Source of the DNA: Anaeromyxobacter sp. | GTDB lineage: Bacteria; Myxococcota; Myxococcia; Myxococcales; Anaeromyxobacteraceae | DNA length: 64,000 bases | NCBI GenBank assembly: GCA_016718565.1 | Contig: JADKCZ010000003.1 | Span: 372,001 to 436,000, forward strand | Direction: 5' to 3' | Shown here: positions 57,354 through 64,000 of the stretch, piece after piece | Numbering within the stretch: the first letter of the stretch is position 1 | How the letters are laid out: the number at the start of each line of letters is the position of its first letter | Translations under genes and position numbers: made by a program | Notes under the pieces: model-generated | Databases searched by the model: none | What the model was told of the DNA's origin: nothing | What the model saw: only the letters and a program-made list of their open reading frames with translations

Positions 57354-58202
57354 ATGCGCCCCCTCCCGGCCGTCGCCGCCGCCATCGCCATCCTCCTCAG
57401 CGCAGGGCCGGCGCGGTCCGAGGCACCCCCTCCGATGACCTCCCCCGCACTGGCCACCGAGTCGCAGGCCAGGCACGACCTGCGCCCCCGCCTGACCCTC
57501 GACCTCGGGACCCAGCTCTGGTGGACCGGAAGCCTGCTGGTCCTGGCCGGCGCCACCCAGCTCCTCTCCGACCAGATCGCCCCGGCGGCCTGCCGCTGGT
57601 GCGAGCCTCCCCAGCTGGACGTCTGGGCCCGGCGGCTGTTCCTCTGGCAGGACACCCGGCGCGCCACCGACATCGGCAACGCGCTCATCGTGGCGGTCCC
57701 GGTCGGGGCCGCCCTGGCGCTCGGCCTCATGGCGCACGCCGACGGTGCCTCCTTCCGGGAGGGGGCCGAGGACCTGCTGATCGTCACCGAGGCGGTCGCC
57801 GTCACCCTGGTCCTGATGCAGGTCGCCAAGTTCACCACCGCCCGCACCCGCCCCGACGCCTGGGCCGGCAGCGGGAGCGTCACCGCCAACAGCCGCATGT
57901 CCTTCTTCGCCGGCCACAGCGCGGTGGCCTTCGCCGTGGCGGCCTCGGGCACCCAGGTCCTGAGGCTGCGCGGCCGGACGGGCTGGGGCTGGTTCGCCGC
58001 CGCGACCTTCGTCGGCTCGGCCGCCAGCGGGTGGTTCCGGGTCGCCTCGGACAACCACTGGCTCACCGACGTGGTGGCGGGCGCCGCCATCGGCACCGCG
58101 GTCGGCTTCGCGCTGCCGGGGCTGGTCCTGCACCCCGCCACGGCCCACGCACCGGCGGTGACCCTCGCCCCGGCCGCGGGCGGGGTGGCCCTGCGGTTCT
58201 GA
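57354..58202 (+). CDS. PAP2-family phosphatase, second copy
   Basis: 282 residues from the ATG at 57354 (a GTG nine bases upstream is the alternative). Signal peptide LPAVAAAIAILLSAGPARSE, then several spans. Motifs: KFTTARTRPDAW (motif 1), SFFAGHS (motif 2) and SGWFRVASDNHWLTDVVAG (motif 3, with R, H and D), all intact. Likely periplasmic lipid-phosphate phosphatase. It is followed 208 bases on by the phospholipase/barrel fusion on the same strand. The gap holds no recognisable gene. Confidence 0.86.
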   Translation: MRPLPAVAAAIAILLSAGPARSEAPPPMTSPALATESQARHDLRPRLTLDLGTQLWWTGSLLVLAGATQLLSDQIAPAACRWCEPPQLDVWARRLFLWQDTRRATDIGNALIVAVPVGAALALGLMAHADGASFREGAEDLLIVTEAVAVTLVLMQVAKFTTARTRPDAWAGSGSVTANSRMSFFAGHSAVAFAVAASGTQVLRLRGRTGWGWFAAATFVGSAASGWFRVASDNHWLTDVVAGAAIGTAVGFALPGLVLHPATAHAPAVTLAPAAGGVALRF

Positions 58203-58410
58203 ACGCCTGACCGAACGTTCCCGAACGATCCGGCCAGGGCCGGCGGCCCCAGGCTTGCCCGGGGCGGCCCGTTCCGAGGCGCGCCCCTTCGGCACGGCGC
58301 GTGCTCCACGGGACCCCAGGCCGCTGGGGCGGGCCTCCCTGACGAGCCCCCCGCTCCCCGCCGCCCGGGCGAGGGTGCAGCGCCGCGACCCGGGCCTCCG
58401 AGGAGCCACC

Positions 58411-60126
58411 ATGCGCCGCCGCTGGACCGCACCGTCGTGGAGGGTCTCGGCGAGCCTGCTGCTGGCGCTCCTCACCCTCCCCGCCTCGACCGCCGCCTAC
58501 ACCGTCTCGTCCCTGGTCACGCCGGGGTGCCACGAGCGGCTCACCTCCGCCGCCCTGCGGGCGGTCCGCCTGGGACGGCCGGAGGCCGGGCCGCTGCCCG
58601 TCACCTCCGACGAGCGGGCGCTGGTGGCCGACCTCGAGTTCACCCCGGAGCCGGACATGGCGGACCTGGGGGCCGCGACGCTCCTCCTGAGCGTCCGCGA
58701 CAACGACCTGAAGGGCGAGAGCGGCGGCAGCACCACCTCGCTGGCGGCGGTCCACGGCAACCCCTTCAACCAGGAAGAGCACTGCCTCCGCAGCCGGGAC
58801 CAGGACGAGCCGGGCGGCACGGTCGCGGCCATCGCCACCTGCCGCGCCTTCATCCGCGGGCGGGTGGCCGAGGCGCTGGAGGGGCTCGACGCCGCCGGCG
58901 CCCCGGACCCTGCGCTGCGGACCGCACTGCGCATCCACCTCTCGCTGCGGGGTGAGATCGAGGCCGCGCTCCCCACCTTCTACGTCCGGATCGGGCAGGC
59001 CATCCACGCCCTGGAGGACAGCTACTCCCACGCCTACCGGACCCCAGACGGCCGCCAGATCACGGTGGTCCTCAACTGGATCGACGAGGCGGACGGGAAC
59101 CTGCTGGAGGCGCGGGACGGCCCGCCCCACACCACCGCGCTGGACGCCTGCGACGACGCCACCCCCCTCATCACCACCCGGCGGGAGCTGGCGACGGCCG
59201 CCGCGGCCGCGCTGCTCGACGCCGCGCTCGATCCTGCGCGGACCAAGGAAGAGAAGATGACCAGAGTCGACGAGCTCCTCGACGCCAGCCTCACCTTCGC
59301 TCCGGGCTGCACCTCCGACAACCAGTGGTGTGCCGCCCCTGAGCGGCAGCTGCCGGCCGTCCTCCCGGCCGGCTTCGGCTGCGGCACCAGCGGCGGCGCC
59401 GGCGGCCTCGTCGGCCTCGGCGGCCTGCTCGTCCTGGCCCTGCTGGCCCGCCGCCGCCGGCCCGCCGCCGCCACCGCGGCAGGGCTGCTGGCGGCCCTGC
59501 TGGCCCTGGCCCCGGGCGGCGCGCGCGCCGCGGAGCCTGCCCAGGCAGGCGTCGCCACCCCGGCCGCGGCCTCCGCTGCCGCGGCGGCCGCGCCCAACCA
59601 CCCGCCGCCGCCGGTCACGGTGCCGGTGGCGCAGCCAGGCCCGACCGATCCCTCGAAGGGGGCCTGGGGCGGCTACCTGGGGATCTCCGGCTCGGTCGAC
59701 AAGCCGGCCGCCGCCATCCAGCTCGGCCTGCGCCGCCGCGTCAGCACCCAGTGGACCCTCGGGGTGGACGCCGAGTGGAACCCCTGGGTCTCGGTCTACG
59801 GACCGACGGCCTGGAAGGCGGGCGTGGCCAACCTGTACGGCAGCGCCATCCTCCGCTACCCCCTGGCCTACGAGCGGTTCAACCTGCGCACCACCGTCAG
59901 CCTGGGCGCCTCCTACCTGCTGTTCGACCTCTACGGCGCGCCCCAGGGGAGCCTGGGGCTGTACGGCGCCATCAGCCCGCTGGGGCTGGAGTGGAAGATG
60001 TCGCGCCACTTCTACCTGATCATCAACCCGCTCAGCATCTCGGCGCCCGTCCCGCAGCTCAAGGGCGTGCCGATGAGCTACGTGCAGTACCGCTTCAGCC
60101 TCGGGCTCGGCTTCCTGACCGGGTAG
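58411..60126 (+). CDS. Phospholipase/S1-P1 nuclease-like domain fused through a MYXO-CTERM-like segment to a beta-barrel
   Basis: 571 residues, ATG at 58411 with AGGAG five bases upstream. Signal peptide to about residue 29. Residues 36-310 resemble the zinc phospholipase C/S1-P1 fold: CHERL at 40-44 and HALEDSYSH at 199-207 (HxxxDxxxH). Residues 322-350 look like a MYXO-CTERM sorting signal: Cys324 in FGCGTSGG, a 20-residue hydrophobic span and RRRR. Instead of a stop, a second hydrophobic signal-like stretch (AGLLAALLALAPGGARAAEP) and an outer-membrane barrel-like domain follow (residues 410-571: GLGFLTG at the end, LYGAISPLGLEWKMSRHFYL). It looks like two secreted proteins joined in frame. 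Domain calls are by eye. Confidence 0.6.
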   Translation: MRRRWTAPSWRVSASLLLALLTLPASTAAYTVSSLVTPGCHERLTSAALRAVRLGRPEAGPLPVTSDERALVADLEFTPEPDMADLGAATLLLSVRDNDLKGESGGSTTSLAAVHGNPFNQEEHCLRSRDQDEPGGTVAAIATCRAFIRGRVAEALEGLDAAGAPDPALRTALRIHLSLRGEIEAALPTFYVRIGQAIHALEDSYSHAYRTPDGRQITVVLNWIDEADGNLLEARDGPPHTTALDACDDATPLITTRRELATAAAAALLDAALDPARTKEEKMTRVDELLDASLTFAPGCTSDNQWCAAPERQLPAVLPAGFGCGTSGGAGGLVGLGGLLVLALLARRRRPAAATAAGLLAALLALAPGGARAAEPAQAGVATPAAASAAAAAAPNHPPPPVTVPVAQPGPTDPSKGAWGGYLGISGSVDKPAAAIQLGLRRRVSTQWTLGVDAEWNPWVSVYGPTAWKAGVANLYGSAILRYPLAYERFNLRTTVSLGASYLLFDLYGAPQGSLGLYGAISPLGLEWKMSRHFYLIINPLSISAPVPQLKGVPMSYVQYRFSLGLGFLTG

Positions 60127-60189
60127 CGGCGCGCGCTCCTGCCTCACCCCGTGCGGGGGAGCCTCCGCGCCGGCGGGAGTGGCTAGCAT

Positions 60190-61569
60190 GTGGACATGGC
60201 GACCGGAGCGGGAGCCAGGGGCCTTGGCCTGGTCGAGCGCGGCGCGGTGGCGCTGCTCGCCCTGGCGCTGGGTGGGTGCCTCGGCCACCTGCCGGTGGCG
60301 CCCGTGCGGCTGGACCCGGAGCCGCCCCGGGCGCGCCAGCAGGGCGCCGTGGGGCTCACCGTGGCCCCGGGCGCGGCCGAGGCCGAGCTCCTGTACCGGA
60401 ACCCCTGGCTGCCCCACCTCACCGCGCGACCGCGCTTCGCCGTGCCCGTCGGCCGCGAGGTGGTCATCGCCTGGGAGAAGCTCCTCGGGCTGCGCTTCGA
60501 GCGGGTGGTGCGCGTCGAGGGGACGCCGCCGCCGGGCCTGGTCGGCCTCGTCGAGCTGAGCCGCGTGGAGCCGTCCGATGGACCCGGCCCTCCGGCCGCG
60601 TCCGTCTACCGCGTTGAGGTGGGCGTCACCTCGCTGGTGCGGGACGGCGCCGGGCTTCCGGTCACGACGCTCTCGGTGCGTGGCCGGGGTGAGGCCGGCG
60701 CGGTCACGGTCCCCGGTGGGCTGGCCGAGGCCACCGGCCTGGCCGTGAAGCAGGCGGCCGACCTCTTCCAGCGAGCGCTCGACGAGCAGCCGGAGCTGGC
60801 GACCTGGGCGGGCGGCGGGACGGGGCCGGGGGCGACCGCGACCGCGACCGCGACCGCGACCCCGACCCCGACCCCGACCGCGACCCCGACCCCGACCGCG
60901 ACCGCGACCCCGACCCTGCCCCCACCCACCCTCCTGGTCGCCCCCGCCCCCGCCACCCCTCCCCCTCCGCCGCCGGGCTCGTTCACCCTCACCTTCCTCG
61001 GCTGGCTGGGCGGCGGGCTCACCGACATGGTGAACCAGCGGAGCGACGGGGCGCTCGATCTCGGGGTGGCCTGCCTGGTCGGGCCCGGCCGGGTCGGCGT
61101 GGGGCTGGCCGGTTCGCTCGGCCTGCGGGCCGGGGTGCGCCACTGGTCGGGCGCCCTGGCCGGCGGCGCGGCCTTCCAGCCGGGGCCGCGGCTGCACCTC
61201 GACCTGCTGGGCGAGCTCGGTCTCCTGGCCCTCGACCGCGCGGCCGCGCAGCAGGGGCTCTTCTCGGCCGACCACGTCCGCGGGGGCGCCGCCACGCTGC
61301 CGTATGCCGGCCTGCGCCTGCTCGCCAGGTTCGGCGAGGGGCCGGCCGGGGTCGGCATCGGCCTGTGGGCCCAGGCCACCCTGGGCTCCACCACGGCGCG
61401 CTACACCATCGAGCGCTGCCCCATCCTCGGCGCCTGCACGGTCACCGAGCACGAGCTGCGCTACGGCGGCGGGGCCGCCGGGCTCCTGCTCAGCGTGGGC
61501 GGGGCCACCCAGGTGCGCGGCTCGCCGCCCGAGGTCGCGCGGGCGCCGGACGGGGACGCGGCGCCCTGA
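60190..61569 (+). CDS. Lipoprotein with hexanucleotide-encoded linker and barrel-like C-terminus
   Basis: 459 residues from a GTG at 60190 with GGGAG ten bases upstream (an ATG at 60196 is possible). Lipobox LALALGGC (Cys near 30). Residues 45-210 form an unassigned domain (YRNPWLPHLTARPRFAVPVG, VYRVEVGVTSLVRDGAG). Residues 215-245 are the Thr-Ala/Thr-Pro repeat tract, followed by poly-Pro. Residues 265-450 are Gly-rich alternating strands (VGVGLAGSLGLRAGVRHWSG, GVGIGLWAQATLGSTTARYT) suggesting an outer-membrane barrel. No function is recognised. It is the second composite envelope protein in a row on this strand. Confidence 0.6.
   Translation: MDMATGAGARGLGLVERGAVALLALALGGCLGHLPVAPVRLDPEPPRARQQGAVGLTVAPGAAEAELLYRNPWLPHLTARPRFAVPVGREVVIAWEKLLGLRFERVVRVEGTPPPGLVGLVELSRVEPSDGPGPPAASVYRVEVGVTSLVRDGAGLPVTTLSVRGRGEAGAVTVPGGLAEATGLAVKQAADLFQRALDEQPELATWAGGGTGPGATATATATATPTPTPTATPTPTATATPTLPPPTLLVAPAPATPPPPPPGSFTLTFLGWLGGGLTDMVNQRSDGALDLGVACLVGPGRVGVGLAGSLGLRAGVRHWSGALAGGAAFQPGPRLHLDLLGELGLLALDRAAAQQGLFSADHVRGGAATLPYAGLRLLARFGEGPAGVGIGLWAQATLGSTTARYTIERCPILGACTVTEHELRYGGGAAGLLLSVGGATQVRGSPPEVARAPDGDAAP
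60832..60916. repeat. Hexanucleotide array inside the lipoprotein/barrel gene
   Basis: Fourteen in-frame ACCNCG-type hexamers encode Thr-Ala and Thr-Pro pairs between the two domains of the protein. Confidence 0.95.
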
Positions 61570-61605
61570 GCGCCGCCGGGCCTCGCCTGCCCCGGCCTGG
61601 GCCCT

Positions 61606-62355
61606 TCAGCGCCTGCGCTCCGCCGCCCGCCAGGCCGCCACGCCCTCGGCCACCGCCTGCGCGATGCGCTCCTGGTGCGCCGCCGACCGGAGCCGCGCCG
61701 CCTCGGCCTCGTTGGAGATGAAGCCCACCTCCAGCAGCACCGCCGGCATGCGCGCCCCCGCCAGCACGTAGAAGGGGGCCTGCTTGACGCCGCGGTTCTC
61801 CGCCCGCAGCGCCGCCACCAGCTTGTCGTGGAGGGCGTAGGCCAGGCGGCTCGAGCCGGACAGGGCGTCGGCCGACTGCAGGTCGTCGAGGATGGCCGCC
61901 ACCGGGTCGTCGGGGTCGGGCTGCGGCTCGCCGGCCAGCCGGTCGGCGTTCTCGCGCGCCGCCGACGCCGCGGCGCCGGCGTCGGAGGCGTCGGCCGAGA
62001 GGAAGTAGGTCTCCACGCCGCTGGAGGCCCGGCGCGACGCCGCGGTGGGCATGGAGTTGAGGTGCACCGACACGAACAGGTCGGCCGAGAGCGCGTTGGC
62101 CACCGCGGCGCGGTTGGCCAGCGGCACGCGCGTGTCGCCGGTGCGGGTCAGCACCACCCGGCCGCCCAGCTGCTCCAGCCGCCGCTTGACCCGGCGCGCG
62201 ATCTGCAGCGTCAGGTCCTTCTCCTTGTCGCCGCGCGGCGAGACCGCGCCGTCGAGCTCGCCGCCGTGGCCGGGGTCGAGCACCGCCGTGAAGGCCGGGC
62301 CCTTGCCGGCGGCCAGGCCGAGGGCCAGCGCGGTGGCGAGCAGCGGGGCGAGCAT
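61606..62355 (-). CDS. N-acetylmuramoyl-L-alanine amidase (Amidase_3)
   Basis: 249 residues, ATG at 62355. Signal peptide LLATALALGLAAGKG. Amidase_3 domain covers nearly all of the rest: DPGHGGELDGAVSPRGDKEK (zinc His and Glu region), RRVKRRLEQLGGRVVLTRTG, LFVSVHLNSMPTA (zinc His), and LLEVGFISNEAEA (catalytic Glu). It cleaves the amide between MurNAc and the peptide stem. No SPOR, LysM or AMIN domain is attached. It follows selD by 11 bases, so they are probably co-transcribed although functions are unrelated. Confidence 0.94.
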   Translation of the reverse strand: MLAPLLATALALGLAAGKGPAFTAVLDPGHGGELDGAVSPRGDKEKDLTLQIARRVKRRLEQLGGRVVLTRTGDTRVPLANRAAVANALSADLFVSVHLNSMPTAASRRASSGVETYFLSADASDAGAAASAARENADRLAGEPQPDPDDPVAAILDDLQSADALSGSSRLAYALHDKLVAALRAENRGVKQAPFYVLAGARMPAVLLEVGFISNEAEAARLRSAAHQERIAQAVAEGVAAWRAAERRR

Positions 62356-62366
62356 GGCCGGACCGG

Positions 62367-63416
62367 CTAGACCACCCGCAGCCGGGGCGGGCCGGCCAGC
62401 ACCTCGCCCACGTCGGCGGCGGCCACCCCGGCGGCGGCCAGCGCCCGGAGCAGCCCCTCGGCGGCCTCGGGCGCCACCGCGGCCAGCAGGCCGCCGTTGG
62501 TCTGGGCGTCGGCCAGCACGATGGCCGGCAGGGCCGCGCCGGGCGCCACCTCGAGGTGCGGCGCCACCCAGGCCAGGTTGGCCTTCGAGCCGCCCGGCAC
62601 CACGTCCGCCGCGGCCAGCTCCACCACGCCCTCCAGCACCGGCACCCGCGCGGCGTCCAGGCGCAGCGCCACCCCCGAGCCCTCGGCCAGCTCCCAGCCG
62701 TGGCCCAGCAGGCCGAAGCCGGTGACGTCGGTGAGGGCGTGCACCGCGCCGCTCTCGGCCAGCACCTCGCCGGCGGCCCGGTTGAGGGCCGCCATGAGCT
62801 GGGTCACCTGCTCCAGCAGCGCGCCCAGCGCCAGGCCGCGCTTGATGGCGGTGGTGAGGATGCCGGAGCCGAGCGGCTTGGTGAGCAGCAGCCGGTCGCC
62901 CGGCCGCGCCCCCACGTTGCGCAGGATCCGGTCGGGGTGCACCAGGCCGGTGACGGCCATGCCGTACTTGGGCTCCGGGTCGTCGATGGAGTGGCCGCCC
63001 AGCACCGAGGCGCCCGCCAGCGCCGCCGCCTCGGCGCCGCCGCGCAGCACCTCGCCCAGCAGCTCCATGGAGAGCGTCTTGACCGGCCAGCCCACCAGGT
63101 TGAGGGCGAAGAGCGGCCGGCCGCCCATGGCCCAGACGTCGGAGAAGGCGTTGGCGGCGGCGATGCGGCCGAACCAGTAGGCGTCGTCCACCACCGGGGT
63201 GAAGAAGTCGGCGGTCTCCACGATGGCCTGGTCTGCCGAGAGGCGGTAGACGGCCGCGTCGTCCTTGGTGTCGTGGCCCACCAGGGCGTTCGGATCGGTG
63301 CTCTTCGGGAGGCGGCGCAGGACCTGCGCCAGGTCCGCCGGGCGGATCTTGCAGGCTCAACCGGCGCCGTGCGACAGCGTGGTGAGCCGCACGGTCTTCT
63401 CCTGCTCGGTCCCCAT
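62367..63416 (-). CDS. selD: Selenide, water dikinase SelD with selenocysteine at UGA codon 20
   Basis: 349 residues if TGA at 63359-63357 is read as selenocysteine. From the ATG at 63416 the frame reads MGTEQEKTVRLTTLSHGAG, UGA, ACKIRPADLAQVLRRLPKST and continues without break into TDPNALVGHDTKDDAAVYRL, DVWAMGGRPLFALNLVGWP, VLGGHSIDDPEPKYGMAVTG, SGILTTAIKRG and TDVTGFGLLGH. LSHGAG-U/C-xCKI is the SelD active-site loop, where the residue is Sec or Cys. It makes selenophosphate for Sec-tRNA and selenouridine. A start at the GTG at 63281 would remove the catalytic loop. Six bases separate it from the upstream TPR gene. Confidence 0.88.
63323..63355 (-). promoter_or_regulatory. Putative bacterial SECIS stem-loop just after the UGA
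   Basis: Downstream of the UGA, CCTGC (63355-63351) can pair with GCAGG (63327-63323), and an inner TCCGC (63346-63342) with GCGGA (63338-63334), loop CCG. The position fits a bacterial selenocysteine insertion element for SelB. The fold was drawn by eye. Confidence 0.5.
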
Positions 63417-63422
63417 GTGGCC

Positions 63423-64000
63423 CTAGGCCTTGGCCTCGGCCAGCGTGAGGTACATCTCGGCGTTGCGGTTGCCCGGGCTGATGGCCAGCACGGCCTGCCA
63501 GTGCGCCTTGGCCTCGTCGGTGCGCCCGCAGGCCAGCAGGGACAGCCCCAGGTTGAGCCGGGCCGGCACGTAGGTCGGGTTCTGCCGCACCACCTGCTCG
63601 TACTCGGCGATGGCGGCGTCGCGCTCCCCGGCGTCGCGCAGGGCGCCGGCCAGCCGGACCCGCACGTCCACGAAGGCCGGGCCCAGGGCCAGCGCCCGGC
63701 GGTACTCGGCGATGGCCTCCACGAACATGCCCGACGACAGGTAGACGTCGGCGATCTCGGCGTACATGTTGGCGAGCTTGCCGGCCACGAAGCGGTCCAG
63801 CCGCCCCTGCGACGCCCCGGAGCGCGACAGGGCGTGCCGGTAGGTCTCCTGGGCCTCCTTGTAGCGGCCGGTGTCGTTGTAGGTGACGGCCAGGTTGAGG
63901 GCGGCGTCGGTGTAGCCGGGGTTGATGCGCAGGGCCGCCTCGAAGGCCCGCTGCGCCTTCTGGTAGTGGCCCTGGTCGTGATAGATGACGCCCAGCATGT
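63423..64000 (-). CDS. TPR-repeat protein (partial, 5' end beyond window)
   Basis: The C-terminal part of a TPR protein. The frame is open to the right edge, so its start lies outside. At least five TPR units are visible (AFEAALRINPGYTDAALNLA, EAIAEYRRALALGPAFVDVR, AIAEYEQVVRQNPTYVPARL), ending in AEMYLTLAEAKA. It is upstream of selD and the amidase on the same strand with a very short gap. Function cannot be set from repeats alone. Confidence 0.8.
   Translation of the reverse strand, partial: MLGVIYHDQGHYQKAQRAFEAALRINPGYTDAALNLAVTYNDTGRYKEAQETYRHALSRSGASQGRLDRFVAGKLANMYAEIADVYLSSGMFVEAIAEYRRALALGPAFVDVRVRLAGALRDAGERDAAIAEYEQVVRQNPTYVPARLNLGLSLLACGRTDEAKAHWQAVLAISPGNRNAEMYLTLAEAKA

Noticed and set aside
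63281..63416. SelD as a pseudogene with a premature stop
   Set aside because: The only in-frame stop is a UGA exactly at the known Sec position, and the frame on both sides is intact and conserved.

Overview
The window is very GC-rich (roughly 74 percent), densely packed bacterial DNA. Codon use is strongly G/C-ending, many starts are GTG, and GTGA stop/start overlaps are common. The gene set (a Glt/Agl/Cgl gliding-motility cluster, an MXAN_5187-type protein, many TPR and FHA proteins, sigma-54 activators, an apparent MYXO-CTERM-like sorting signal) points to Myxococcota, most likely Anaeromyxobacter or a close relative. This is inferred from gene content only.

Region by region. 1-15180 (minus strand) is one long polar operon for the envelope-spanning gliding/transport machine, transcribed right to left: gltA, gltB, gltC, gltD, gltE (aglT), gltF (cglF), gltG (FHA plus TonB-like), gltH (cglE) and the giant TPR protein gltI (agmK), which runs off the left edge. 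The lipoprotein gene cglC (gltK) is divergent. 15.8-25.5 kb holds housekeeping and envelope genes: a DUF192 lipoprotein, a PilZ protein, a membrane metallopeptidase-like TPR protein, homoserine kinase, a double-FHA sigma-54 activator, and a Pal/YbgF-like pair. 25.6-27 kb is an NtrC-type response regulator.

27.0-28.8 kb is the accessory spot. Two paralogous S23/IVP-type four-helix-bundle genes face each other. Each start codon and ribosome binding site lies inside one arm of a perfect inverted repeat (21 bp and 15 bp). Each protein has a tandem-repeat N-terminal tail, a hairpin separates the two stops, and the module is flanked by GTCGRG hexanucleotide arrays and duplicated REP-like hairpins. 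I consider this the best candidate for an undescribed system in the window.

28.9-36.2 kb is an operon-like run of PBP1A, a repeat-propeller-like secreted protein, a family-5 solute-binding protein and an NtrY-like histidine kinase. 36-42.3 kb carries an MXAN_5187-type membrane protein, an S46 peptidase, quinolinate synthase and a methyltransferase. 42.3-50.8 kb is a proteostasis block: lon, a PLP enzyme, clpX, clpP, trigger factor, tRNA-Leu and an SspB-like ClpXP adaptor. 50.9-60.1 kb contains a CHASE/PAS histidine kinase, two PAP2 phosphatases on either side of a Pro-His-Arg-Lys tRNA cluster, rph and rdgB, and a phospholipase/nuclease-like protein fused through an internal MYXO-CTERM-like segment to a beta-barrel. 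60.2-64 kb has a repeat-linker lipoprotein/barrel protein, an N-acetylmuramoyl-L-alanine amidase, a selenocysteine-containing selD (in-frame UGA) and a partial TPR gene.

A hexanucleotide repeat family (CGACCN on one strand) recurs in six arrays. In three unrelated proteins it is always read in the Thr-Ser/Pro/Ala frame as a linker. The coordinates, motifs and stems given here were worked out by eye from the sequence; family names come from recognition, not database searches.
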